Source: Amycolatopsis bullii
Lineage (GTDB): Bacteria > Actinomycetota > Actinomycetes > Mycobacteriales > Pseudonocardiaceae
NCBI RefSeq assembly: GCF_014654205.1
Contig: NZ_BNAW01000056.1
Span: forward strand, 1 to 59,298
Reading direction: 5' to 3'
Length of the DNA stretch: 59,298 nt
The position numbers and the translations under genes were made by a program. The notes beneath the pieces are model-generated. The model made no database searches and was not told the DNA's origin. It saw nothing but the letters and a program-made list of their open reading frames with translations. How positions within the stretch are numbered: position 1 is the stretch's first letter; each line of letters starts with the position of its first letter. Positions 18,701-26,443 of this stretch are shown here, piece after piece.

Positions 18701-21700
18701 TGCGGGTGTTGACCCCGGCGAGCTCGGGTACGGCGTCCCGCACCAGGCGAGCGTGCTGCTGCGGCGTCTCGACGGACCCGGCGTGCAGCACGGGCTGCCC
18801 ACCGGCAACGAGCGGCTCGGCAAGCTGCGACCAGCCACCGTCCGGCTCCCCGGTGGCCGGCGGCCGCCGTTCGGGCAGCGGTTCGGCGCCCGGCGGGTCG
18901 AAGGCGTTGAGCTTGCCGGCCAGATCACCGCTCGGTTTGTATTCGGGGTGCTCGGCGTAGAACTGCTCGAGCTCTGCATCGGCTTCACGCTGACGGCTCG
19001 CTTCCTCAGCGCGTTCTTCGGCCCGGCGTTGCTCGATGGCGTCGCGCGCATCGGTATCCCCGAGGTGCCCCGGCTCTCCGGGAGCGATTTCTTCGGCGTG
19101 CACGATGTAGTGCGGCTCGCCGGGCACGCGCGGATCGGCGTTGGGGTGCCCCGGACCTTCTTCGATGCCGGTGATCTTGAACTGCGACCCGGGCTTGAAG
19201 AGGACTTCGCGTTCGTCCGGGATGCTCGCCAGGTCCTCGACGTCTCGTCCGGTCTTGGACTGGATCCGCATCTCGACTTCCCCGGGGAACTTGCTCCGCG
19301 GGTGCAGGGCGTCGACCTTCGACGAGCTGAGGAACGACGGTTCGGTGATGTGCGCACCGTCGTGGAACCGCGCGAGGAAGGCCTGCAGCCGCGCGAGATC
19401 CCCCTTGAAGTCGACCCGCCGCGAAACAACCCCTTCGTGCGGCGGCAGTTCGTTCAGCCCGGAGACGAGTGCCGCAGCCTGCGGAGCGAGGTGGGGCAGC
19501 TCGGGACCGCCCATCCGAAGGGCGTGGTTGAGCGGCCCGACCATTTCGTAACGGGTGTAAGCGTGCACAGCGACGGCCCCGGCATCGGACATGCCGGGGT
19601 GCGCCTCGTCGCGCTTGGCGAGCGCCTCACGCCGGAGCTGTTCGTGACGCCACTCGCCGTCCACCGGGCTGCCGCGCCCGGAGTCCATGAAGGTGTCCTC
19701 GATCCGCCGCATCCCGGCGGGGTCATCGGTGTGGAAAGCGGGATCGGTGAGGTAGGGCTCGTCGTGCCCGCGCCCGGCTGGACGTTCGTCACTGAGCGCC
19801 GATTGCTCGGTGCTGTGGTCCCCTGCCGACGGTTCGCCAGGACTGTCTTGGACCGGTGCCCCCTGCTCAGGGAGCGGTTCGCCGGCATGGTCCTGCCCGA
19901 ACGGCCGCCCCGGATTTTCGTCAGCGGATGTCCGCGGCTCGGTCGCGTGCGCCTGCCCAGCAGTCGACTCGGAGGGCGAAGTCCCGCCCTGGTCGGCCGA
20001 ACGCTCGGCCGCCGGCTGGTGCGTGGGTTCGGTCGCCGCGGCCGGGCGGTCCGGTGCGGGCTGCTCGTGCGGCGGCTGTTCGGCGGTCGGCTGTTGCGTG
20101 GGCTCGGTCGTCGGAGACGGACGGTCGTGTGCGGGCTGGTCGACCGGTCGCTCGTGCGTCGGCTGCTGTGCGGATTCGGTCGCCGGAGCCGGAAGTTCCG
20201 GTGCCGAATGCTCGGCCGGCAGCTGCGTCCGCGGCTGTTCCGGCGCACGGTCCACCGGCCGCGGCGGCTCGAACGGCCCCCGCGGCAGGTGCTCCTGCGG
20301 CGGCTCGAACCGTGGCGGCGGAACCTGCGGCGGCCCGTCAGGCCGAGGCGGACCCAGCCGAGGATCGTGCGGCGGCATGGGCGGCCGCCCACCCGGCGGA
20401 GGCGGCATCGGCGGCCGTCCACCGGGGCCCTGGGGTCCGCGAGGCTGGTTCGGATACCCGGCGGGACGCTGCCCCCCGGACATCGGCGGCCGCTGCCCAC
20501 CCTGCGGCGGCATCCCCGAGTGAGGCGGCATCCGCCGCGGATCCTGCGGCGGCTGCCCGTTCGCCCCCACACCATGAGGCGGCCGCCCTCCCGGCGGCAC
20601 GGGAGGCTGCCCACCCTGCGGCGGCACCCCGCCAGGCTGAATCCCCCGCGGCGCCTGACCACCAGGCTGCCCACCCAGCGGCGCCTGACCACCCAACTGC
20701 CCCGGCTGCCCACCCTGCGGAAGCTGCCCACCGGGTTGAGCCGCGTATCCCTGCCGCGGCGATGGACCGCCCGGCGGCACCGAAGGCTGCCCACTGTGCG
20801 GGCGTTGCCCGCCAGACTGGCTCGCTTGGCCGCCGTGCAGAGGCTGACTTGGCTGGGCGCCGTGCGGTGGTTGGCCGCCGCCCGGGACCGCTTGGCCGTT
20901 GTTCAGGGGCTGGCCTGGTTGCCCGCCGTGCGAGGGCTGCCCACCAGCTTGTGCCCCGTGCGGCAGTTGCCCGCCGGCCTGGGTCGCTTGGGCGTGCAGG
21001 GCCTGGCCTGGTTGTGTGCCGTGCGGTGGCTGGCCGCCGTGTAATGGCTGGCCTGGCTGAGCTCCATGTGAAAGCCGCGGAGGCTGACCGCCCGGGCGAT
21101 ACCCGCCCGGTGGCATCGGCGGCTGGCCGCCCTGCAGCAGGCGGCGGGGGTCCTGCGGGGGGAGCCGTCGTGGCTGGTCACCGCCGCTCTGGGGGCCGCC
21201 CGGACGGGGACCCGGGCCACCCGCCCGTCCCGGACCGCCGCCGTTCGGCAGGCCGCCCGGCGGCGGTGGGGGTGTGAAGCCGCCCGGGGGTGGCGTTTGC
21301 TGTGGTGATGGTCCGTTCTGGAACGGCGCTTGTCCGGCCTCCGCCGCGAACGGCTGGTTCTGGCCGCCCGTGAATCCGGCCGCTCCGACGTTGTCCTGCG
21401 GGCGTCCGCGTCCTGGTTCCGGGCTGAATCCCGGTGGCGGTGGGGCCATGCCGTAGCCGCCCTGCGACGAGCCGCCACCGGCCGAAGCCGGGGCCTCCGC
21501 GACCGGCCGCTGGACCTGGTCGGCGCCGGGTCGTGACACCTCGGGTGCGCGGTGCTCGGCGACCGGCGGCGGCCCGTTGTCCGCGCGCGGCGCCTCACCA
21601 CGTGACTCATGTGCGGAGGCCGACTCACTCCGTGATTCCGGCCCGGAAGGAGCACTGCGTGTCTCGGGGGCCGAGGAGGCCTCGTGACGCGCTTCCGGCG

Positions 21701-23177
21701 CGGACGCCGAGTCACGCCGCGGTTCCTCACTTCGCGACTCCGGCGCCGCCGCGGTCTCACGGCGTGGTTCGTCGCCCCGCGCCGGCGGCTTCGAAGACTC
21801 GCGGCGGGCTTCGGGCTCGGACGAGGACTCACTCCGAGACTGGGGCTCGCTCCGGCCTTCCGGCTCCGAGGCCTCGCGTCGGGCTTCAGGCTCCGGCGAG
21901 GACTCACTCCGGGGCTCGGGCTCGCCTCGCGTTTCCGGCTCCGAGGAGGTCTCGCGACGGGCCTCTGGCTCGGGCGAGGATTCCCCGCGAGACTCGGGCT
22001 CGCTCCGCGTTTCCGGCTCCGAGGAGGTCTCGCGCCGCGTCTCAGACTCGGACGAAGATTCACCCCGAGACTCGGACTCACCTCGAGATTCCGCCTCCGA
22101 AGAAGACTCACCTCGAGACTCCGGCTCCGAAGCCGAACCCGGCTCCTCCCGCCGCGACTCCCCCGACTCACCAGAATCTCCTGAGCCGTCCGAGTCGGCC
22201 CGCGGAATGTTCGCCTCGTGAACCGAGTGCAGCTGCTCCTTCGCGCCCCCGACCGCACCCCCGACAGCCCCGCTGGACGCACCCATCAGCAGCTGCTCCG
22301 GCGTCAACGACCCCAAATCCCCGGTCACCGCCGCCTGCCCGACGGTCTGCGCAACCCCCTCGACCGCACCCCGCGCCCCGGCCCGCATGGCCGCGTCTGC
22401 GACCTGCCCACCAGCGCTGTGCGAAAGCCCCTCCGTCGCCCCGCGTCCGATCGATCCCGACGCCGCCCCCACGACGCCGCCGACCGCGCCCGAGATCGCC
22501 GCGTCCGAGGTTTTCGACCAGTCCCAGTCCTTGCGGTCACCCTTGGCCATCTGCAGGCCCTGGATGCCCGCGTCCATGCCGAGGTTGATCGCCTCGTTCT
22601 TGAGGATCTCCATGCCGATCTTCTTGAGACCCTGCTTGAGCAGCTTCTCCAGCAGCTCCTTCGCGACCTGCTTGAACCCCTGCTGCGCCAGCTTCTCGAG
22701 CAGCTGCCGGAACAGCATCTGCACGGTCATCCGGGTCGCGATCTGGGCCGGCGCGATCCCCGCCGTCGAACCGCCGAACGTCACCGCCGCCGCCGCGATC
22801 ATCGCCGCGATCTGAGCGGCCAGCACGATCAGCGAAATGATGATCATGTACTTCGTGTACTCGACGTCCAACGCCGTCTGATCACACGAATCGCCCAGGG
22901 CCTGAGCCGCGTCGGCCAGCTGCTTGAAGTACGCCTCGTCGCCCTCGACGAACTTCTTCCACTGCTCCGCGAACGCGTCGGCGCCGTCACCCGTCCAGTT
23001 GTCGCGGATGCCGGACGCCGCCTGGTTGCCCGTCTCCGACACCGGCCCGATCGTCGCCGACGCCGTGTGCCACGCGTCCCGCAGCGCGCGCAGCTTGGTC
23101 TCGTCGCCCTCCGGCCAGCTCTCCCCGACGACGATCGGCAGCAGCCACTTGACCGCGTCGGGCATCTCCATACCCAC
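15729..23177 (-). CDS. Giant polymorphic toxin: CpnT-like N-terminus, two ART, two deamidase-like and one RelA/SpoT-like module
   Basis: 2482 residues. Residues 1-105 form a WXG100-like helical region (NWTGDGADAFAEQW near 60), followed by a hydrophobic helix at 111-136 and a Gly-rich amphipathic region to about 316, as in CpnT-type ESX toxins. A Ser/Glu/Arg linker (326-530) and a Pro/Gly/Gln linker (540-1140) follow. ART1 (about 1190-1365) has an Arg near 1252, S-S-S near 1283 and E1322-R-E1324. Deamidase-like 1 (1450-1610) has Ala1508 at the Cys position. ART2 (1650-1845) has ETIRAYD, F-S-S-A-S and E1811-R-E1813. Deamidase 2 (1930-2110) has Cys1985, His2066 and Asp2081. The C-terminus (about 2320-2430) resembles RelA/SpoT synthetases: TDIAGGIVRF, KPQPAGYSDLQ, EFRLHLK. 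GTG start three bases after the WXG100 gene. Targets are unknown. Confidence 0.85.
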   Translation of the reverse strand: MGMEMPDAVKWLLPIVVGESWPEGDETKLRALRDAWHTASATIGPVSETGNQAASGIRDNWTGDGADAFAEQWKKFVEGDEAYFKQLADAAQALGDSCDQTALDVEYTKYMIIISLIVLAAQIAAMIAAAAVTFGGSTAGIAPAQIATRMTVQMLFRQLLEKLAQQGFKQVAKELLEKLLKQGLKKIGMEILKNEAINLGMDAGIQGLQMAKGDRKDWDWSKTSDAAISGAVGGVVGAASGSIGRGATEGLSHSAGGQVADAAMRAGARGAVEGVAQTVGQAAVTGDLGSLTPEQLLMGASSGAVGGAVGGAKEQLHSVHEANIPRADSDGSGDSGESGESRREEPGSASEPESRGESSSEAESRGESESRGESSSESETRRETSSEPETRSEPESRGESSPEPEARRETSSEPETRGEPEPRSESSPEPEARREASEPEGRSEPQSRSESSSEPEARRESSKPPARGDEPRRETAAAPESRSEEPRRDSASAPEARHEASSAPETRSAPSGPESRSESASAHESRGEAPRADNGPPPVAEHRAPEVSRPGADQVQRPVAEAPASAGGGSSQGGYGMAPPPPGFSPEPGRGRPQDNVGAAGFTGGQNQPFAAEAGQAPFQNGPSPQQTPPPGGFTPPPPPGGLPNGGGPGRAGGPGPRPGGPQSGGDQPRRLPPQDPRRLLQGGQPPMPPGGYRPGGQPPRLSHGAQPGQPLHGGQPPHGTQPGQALHAQATQAGGQLPHGAQAGGQPSHGGQPGQPLNNGQAVPGGGQPPHGAQPSQPLHGGQASQSGGQRPHSGQPSVPPGGPSPRQGYAAQPGGQLPQGGQPGQLGGQAPLGGQPGGQAPRGIQPGGVPPQGGQPPVPPGGRPPHGVGANGQPPQDPRRMPPHSGMPPQGGQRPPMSGGQRPAGYPNQPRGPQGPGGRPPMPPPPGGRPPMPPHDPRLGPPRPDGPPQVPPPRFEPPQEHLPRGPFEPPRPVDRAPEQPRTQLPAEHSAPELPAPATESAQQPTHERPVDQPAHDRPSPTTEPTQQPTAEQPPHEQPAPDRPAAATEPTHQPAAERSADQGGTSPSESTAGQAHATEPRTSADENPGRPFGQDHAGEPLPEQGAPVQDSPGEPSAGDHSTEQSALSDERPAGRGHDEPYLTDPAFHTDDPAGMRRIEDTFMDSGRGSPVDGEWRHEQLRREALAKRDEAHPGMSDAGAVAVHAYTRYEMVGPLNHALRMGGPELPHLAPQAAALVSGLNELPPHEGVVSRRVDFKGDLARLQAFLARFHDGAHITEPSFLSSSKVDALHPRSKFPGEVEMRIQSKTGRDVEDLASIPDEREVLFKPGSQFKITGIEEGPGHPNADPRVPGEPHYIVHAEEIAPGEPGHLGDTDARDAIEQRRAEERAEEASRQREADAELEQFYAEHPEYKPSGDLAGKLNAFDPPGAEPLPERRPPATGEPDGGWSQLAEPLVAGGQPVLHAGSVETPQQHARLVRDAVPELAGVNTRNHYSPEALENGYRTNAAESMIAFDRRMNGEDVVAGPARQQSLGGQWDSRGSFDDVARDLGERPVGARTAVAFETPGGESRLIAAVHTEHGVLFADPVSGRLAELPHDATGIHTLPLGGGEAHHLVESAPISDRLNPPSERIPHDEGYLFDREHRGTPADHESIRRAVGDEDIYQQIHDRALARRDAAGLPVTDEGAVALHGYTRGEYAYDVNEALRRGPGHPGFDLAQQNTRAIVDGLNQIVPESGETIRAYDVGGDPHLADLVAKPYEPGSVVVEPAFSSASIKTDEFSTSKFGDDIELHVRSDNLRDISKLAENPGERESLSPPGTQLLVHEKRLEMTPDGRRKWVIVAEEIGPGHPRYLEPEAAREKMAERRAENDHNAAEFERRKQAAIMERLGGLGEPEHVAPQQPSVQEVHDVHDAPAEPPPPPVSVHDYSRLARATHPPDEPAIHAGGTTPSERAAYVHDRHPHLRDVNPGFHQPGAFENGYMTNCTRGPEAYLDRLRGGDLTAEPILPHEMGSRGTLEHLEGRFGETFSERGNYDDVIREMRGMPVDHHAVVAVKYPGPNGVEYGHVAMVVHTREGVAFIDPQSGDLMHLPQPATSVKLMHIGTPEEVHLQTGHSPHETHGGYGAAEPDRFLGREDLQAALAHPDLANAHVEAKDELGRAHDLGPLKDYLEAQLPTRPELVRLLSDEANAYIADSLARRPLALGNLLAHDEAVRIFEDSLRDVHEQREHGTLPEEIPAEPQHIELGETERRVSEEATADNARYEDADRRQPPYPREHLGNATEFKKYLDGVYERAEVAMAKLREVVPDIAAETEGEPDLRKTLKGRGRAEDKIESNYGGDPSRLTDIAGGIVRFDKIEMLYAALEKIRARDDIEIVEFEDRFVKPQPAGYSDLQMKVRIDGHVAEFRLHLKAVDAVSAYDHALYEVRRDIKARAVDEGPGPDPETGKKRARPYTAEEQALINALLKREREKFWEALNKRPEQ

Positions 23178-23180
23178 GCG

Positions 23181-23504
23181 TCAATGCCCCTTGCCGAGCT
23201 GGGACGTCACGTCTTCGTCGGCGCCCGAAAGGGCCTTCATCGACTTGGCGACGTTCTGCTGCATCCCCCGTAACCCCGCGACGAGGTTGGTGAACCCTTC
23301 GACGGCGCCCTGCGCGCCCGGCACGTAGTCCTTGGCGAACTCCTTGCCGGAGTCGTCGCCGCCCCAGCACTCACCCTGCGCGGCGAGGGCGGCCGAAAGC
23401 GCCTTCGCCGCGTTGTCCAGCGCGTCGGCCGCCGTCACCAGGCCGTTCGACGCGCGCAGGACCGCGTCCGGCTCCGCGGTGAACCCGGAACCCCCGTCCG
23501 GCAT
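23181..23504 (-). CDS. WXG100-like ESX (type VII) secretion protein
   Basis: This 107-residue helical-hairpin protein has a turn C-W47-G-G-D-D-S-G-K-E-F, matching the W-x-G turn of WXG100 proteins. Two Ala-rich amphipathic helices flank it. Such proteins are exported by ESX systems, usually as dimers. Its place directly before the giant toxin (three-base gap) mirrors esxF-esxE-cpnT of mycobacteria, where EsxE/EsxF are needed for toxin delivery. The start overlaps the upstream YbaB-like stop by one base (TGATG). The role as export partner is inferred from context. Confidence 0.85.
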   Translation of the reverse strand: MPDGGSGFTAEPDAVLRASNGLVTAADALDNAAKALSAALAAQGECWGGDDSGKEFAKDYVPGAQGAVEGFTNLVAGLRGMQQNVAKSMKALSGADEDVTSQLGKGH

Positions 23505-24091
23505 CAGTCGCCCCTCGTCATCCAGGACGACGGTGGCTCTTCGTCCTCGTCACGCGGCGGGCGGACGCGCTTGGGTGCGGGCTTGGGCGCGGGGATCGGC
23601 GCCTGCTCGTTGCGCAGGATCGAACCGCCGTCTTCGAACGACTCGGGGCGCGGCGCCGGGGGTTCCTCGACTTCGTCGAACGACGGGATCGGCGGCACCA
23701 GGCCGGCCAGCGACGGCGCACCCTCGACCAGGTCGGCGAGGTCGGGCAGGCCCTCGGTGATCGGCGCCATCAGATCCGCGATCTTCTGCTTGACCTGCAA
23801 CGATCCCTGGCGCACCAGCGACTGGACGGTGTTCGCGAGCTGGGCGGGCGTCGTGCGCTCGAAGGTGTTCGGGGCGAATTCGAGTTTCGCGAGGCTGCCA
23901 CCGGCGTCGATGGTGGCGCGGACCAGCCCGTCGGATGAACTCACCCGGGCGGTGGTCTCGGCGGCCGCGGCCTGGGCGTCACGCAGCTGTGCCGTCTGCC
24001 GCTCGAAGTTCTCCAGGAGGGTGTCCATCTGGTCCTTCATCGCGGCATTGCGTGCTTCGAGCCGAGCACGGTCGTCGCCCGCGGTGGTCAC
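23504..24091 (-). CDS. YbaB/EbfC family protein
   Basis: This 195-residue protein has a YbaB-like core at about 10-105: a long N-terminal helix, then V-S-S-S-D-G-L-V-R-A-T-I-D and L-A-K-L-E-F. The family forms dimers that bind DNA in nucleoid-associated members. The remainder is a Pro- and acid-rich tail (PAPKPAPKRVRPPRDEDEE), absent from housekeeping YbaB. It is the first gene of the toxin operon, with a GTG start. A second YbaB-like gene in this window (36083-36598) also heads an ESX-substrate cluster, which suggests a secretion-related role such as regulator or chaperone. Confidence 0.8.
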   Translation of the reverse strand: MTTAGDDRARLEARNAAMKDQMDTLLENFERQTAQLRDAQAAAAETTARVSSSDGLVRATIDAGGSLAKLEFAPNTFERTTPAQLANTVQSLVRQGSLQVKQKIADLMAPITEGLPDLADLVEGAPSLAGLVPPIPSFDEVEEPPAPRPESFEDGGSILRNEQAPIPAPKPAPKRVRPPRDEDEEPPSSWMTRGD

Positions 24092-24119
24092 AGGTGCCCC
24101 CGGTGTCCCTCGAACCTAC

Positions 24120-24148
24120 TAATGACTTGCCCGTCACCCTAATGCCAA
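24120..24148 (-). promoter_or_regulatory. Possible promoter of the toxin operon
   Basis: On the minus strand TTGGCA is followed after 17 bases by TCATTA, about 30 bases before the first start codon of the operon, in a 92-base gap after the MFS gene. The -10 match is weak, and read-through from the MFS gene is possible. Confidence 0.3.
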
Positions 24149-24183
24149 TGGAGCAGTCACCGTGACCGGTTCGAGTGTTTGCG

Positions 24184-25476
24184 TCAGCGAATCGCCCGTC
24201 GGCGAGCCAGCACGTAGCCCGCTCCGCCGACGAGGTAGCAGACCGTCGCCGCGATGAGCAGGCCCGGCGAACGGCCGTCGTCCGGCACCACCAGCGCGCC
24301 CAGCGAAACCGCTGCCACTTGGGTGATGTTGAACAGCGTGTCGTACAGCGCGAACACGCGGCCGCGGGCTTCGTCGGCGACGTCGAGCTGGATCGACGAG
24401 TCGACGCAGAGCTTCAGCACCTGCCCGGCGCCGCTGATGAGGAACGACGCGAGCAGCGCGAGCGGCAGCAGCATCGGCAGCCCCAGCGCGGACTGCGCGA
24501 TCGCGGCGATCAACAGCGAACCGAGGACCGCGCGCAGCCGCCCGAACCGGCGGATCAGCCGCGCGGTCAGCAGCCCGGCGAGCAGCAGGCCGGCCCCGGC
24601 GAGCGCGGCGATCTGCCCGAGGCCGGGCAGGCCGGCGCGGAAGAAGCCTTGGTCGGTGAAGTAGTTGCGCATCAGGAGCACGGTGACCAGCAGCGACACC
24701 CCGAACGACGCCCGGTGCGTGAACAGCGCGACGAAGCCCGCGGTGACGCTCGGGGCGCGCCATGCGTGCCGGGCGCCGTCTGCCAGCCCGCGCGCGACGG
24801 CCAGCACCGGGTTCGGCGGCTCGTCCACCACCGTCGGCCCGAGCACGCCCCGCGCGAAGCCGCGGGCGATCAACGCCGAGACCAGCGTGCCGAGCACCGC
24901 GAACGCCGTGGTTTCCGCCGATCCGACGTCGTTGCTGCCGAAGAGCGCGCGCAAGCCGATCGCGCAGCCACCGCCGATGACGGCGACCACCGAGCCGAGC
25001 GTCGTGGCGAAGGCGTTCGCCGTCACGACGCTCTCCTCTTCCACGACGTGCGGAAGGGACGCCGAGAGTCCCGAGCCGATGAAGCGTGAAATGCCTTCCG
25101 CCGCCAGGGCCAGCGAAAACAGGCCGAGCCCGCCGAAACCGAGCCCGACCGCGGCGGACGCGCAGACGATCGCCAGCCCGCGCAGGAGGTTCGCGAAGAT
25201 CAGGACTTTCCGGCGGTCCCAGCGGTCCAGCAGCGCACCGGCGAACGGCCCGACGACGGAGTACGGCAGCAGCAGCGCGGCGAACCCGCCCGCGATGGCC
25301 AGCGGATCGGCGGCGCGCTCGGGGTTGAAGAGGACGGCTCCGGCGAGGCCCGCGCGGAAGACGCCGTCGCCCCAGCTGGCGGCGAAGCGGGTGAAGAGGA
25401 GACGCCGGAAGTCCGGGTCCTTGAGCAGCTCCCGAGGCCCTCTTCGCGCTGTCGTCGTCCGGGCGCTGATCGTCAC
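24184..25476 (-). CDS. MFS transporter
   Basis: The 430-residue protein has about 12 hydrophobic segments and the MFS loop motif between helices 2 and 3 (GALLDRWDRRKVLI, near 70). The pattern fits the enterobactin-exporter-like (EntS/MFS_3) group of drug or siderophore efflux proteins; the substrate is not readable. The GTG start is chosen because the longer frame lacks a ribosome site and the sequence before residue L-L-K-D-P-D-F-R-R-L-L is unconserved in style. The gene is upstream of, and on the same strand as, the toxin operon, but separated by 92 bases and a possible promoter. Confidence 0.85.
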   Translation of the reverse strand: MTISARTTTARRGPRELLKDPDFRRLLFTRFAASWGDGVFRAGLAGAVLFNPERAADPLAIAGGFAALLLPYSVVGPFAGALLDRWDRRKVLIFANLLRGLAIVCASAAVGLGFGGLGLFSLALAAEGISRFIGSGLSASLPHVVEEESVVTANAFATTLGSVVAVIGGGCAIGLRALFGSNDVGSAETTAFAVLGTLVSALIARGFARGVLGPTVVDEPPNPVLAVARGLADGARHAWRAPSVTAGFVALFTHRASFGVSLLVTVLLMRNYFTDQGFFRAGLPGLGQIAALAGAGLLLAGLLTARLIRRFGRLRAVLGSLLIAAIAQSALGLPMLLPLALLASFLISGAGQVLKLCVDSSIQLDVADEARGRVFALYDTLFNITQVAAVSLGALVVPDDGRSPGLLIAATVCYLVGGAGYVLARRRAIR

Positions 25477-25698
25477 GGAGTCAAGGTTAAGGCCCGGTCG
25501 TGGGACACCGGTCAAGAGATCTGGGTGGCCGGCGCACTGAGGTCGCCTCTCGGCGGCTATGCGCAGTGTGGCTCCAGCCGGACGGTATTCCACAAAGGCG
25601 GTTATTCAGTGAGCCCGGGGGACACGGAGTGCGCCGGCCACGTGTTTCCAACGAGGCTCGTGGGGCGATTGTTCCCGGGCCTGGCCAAGGGTGGGATC

Positions 25699-26280
25699 AT
25701 GGGTCCCGTGCCAGCGGACGCCGAGGTTGAACCGGGAACGCTCCTGGTCGCCGCCCCCACGATGGTCGACCCCAACTTCCGCCGGACCGTGGTGTTCGTC
25801 ATCGATCACCGCGAAGAGGGCACGCTCGGCGTGGTCTTGAACCGGCCGAGCGACGTCGCCGTGCATGACGTCCTGCCCAATTGGGGCGGGCACGTCGCCG
25901 AGCCGCAGGCGGTGTTCGTCGGCGGGCCGGTCGAGAAGAAGACGGCGTTGTGCCTGGCCGCGCTGCGCACCGGCGAGACGGCGGCGAGTGTGCCGGGGGT
26001 GATCGCGGTCCGCGGCCCGGTCGCGCTGGTCGACCTGGACACCGATCCCGAAGTGCTGGTGCCGAAGGTGCGCGGCGTGCGCGTGTTCGCCGGGTACGCG
26101 GGCTGGGACTCGGGGCAGTTGGCGGGCGAGATCGAACGCGACGACTGGGTCATCGTGCCCGCCCTGCCGAGCGACATCCTGGCCTCGCCGGACGGCGACC
26201 TGTGGAGCCAGGTCCTGCGCCGCCAGGGCATCCCGCTCGCGCTGCTGGCCACCCACCCGGGCGACCTCCAGCGAAACTGA
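25699..26280 (+). CDS. YqgE/AlgH family protein
   Basis: This 193-residue protein shows the YqgE pattern: G-T-L-L-V-A-A-P-T-M-V-D-P-N-F-R-R-T-V at the start, then G-V-V-L-N-R-P near 46, V-F-V-G-G-P-V near 72, and R-V-F-A-G-Y-A-G-W-D-S-G-Q-L near 128. The family is conserved and soluble; AlgH is linked to alginate regulation in Pseudomonas, but its role in actinobacteria is unknown. The ATG is preferred over longer frames because homology begins only five residues later. It is divergent from the MFS gene across about 220 bases of presumed promoter DNA. Confidence 0.92.
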   Translation: MGPVPADAEVEPGTLLVAAPTMVDPNFRRTVVFVIDHREEGTLGVVLNRPSDVAVHDVLPNWGGHVAEPQAVFVGGPVEKKTALCLAALRTGETAASVPGVIAVRGPVALVDLDTDPEVLVPKVRGVRVFAGYAGWDSGQLAGEIERDDWVIVPALPSDILASPDGDLWSQVLRRQGIPLALLATHPGDLQRN

Positions 26281-26294
26281 AGCCACGCAAAAGG

Positions 26295-26440
26295 TTGAGT
26301 CACTCAAGCTTCTGAGTTGGTTAACAAGCGAAGCGGACCAAAGCTTAAGTCACTCAAGGTTCTGAGTCGCCCAACAGGCGAGCAGGCGAAATCTTGAGTC
26401 GCTTAATACATTGAGCGACTCAAGAAGTTGAGCCACTCAA
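26295..26440. repeat. Five-copy palindrome cluster TTGAGTCACTCAA
   Basis: Between two convergent genes lie five 13-base palindromes: TTGAGTCACTCAA at 26295, TTAAGTCACTCAA at 26345, TTGAGTCGCTTAA at 26394, TTGAGCGACTCAA at 26411 and TTGAGCCACTCAA at 26428. The first two sit in direct repeats of about 50 bases that also share TTCTGAGT and C-A-A-C-A. The last three are exactly 17 bases apart. The stretch is AT-rich against a GC-rich background. It could be a protein-binding array, a dispersed repeat family or a bidirectional terminator. Confidence 0.8.
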
Positions 26441-26443
26441 GGA

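Noticed and set aside
16347..21044. 1565-codon plus-strand open frame
   Set aside because: It is antisense to the giant toxin gene; its translation is Arg/Val/Leu-rich without domains, as expected from codon bias in GC-rich DNA.
25525..25698. N-terminal extension of YqgE
   Set aside because: The extra 58 codons show no YqgE homology and contain the divergent promoter region; the ATG at 25699 begins the conserved part.
26295..26440. CRISPR array
   Set aside because: Repeats are 13-base palindromes with 4- to 37-base gaps and no constant repeat or unique spacers; no cas genes are nearby.
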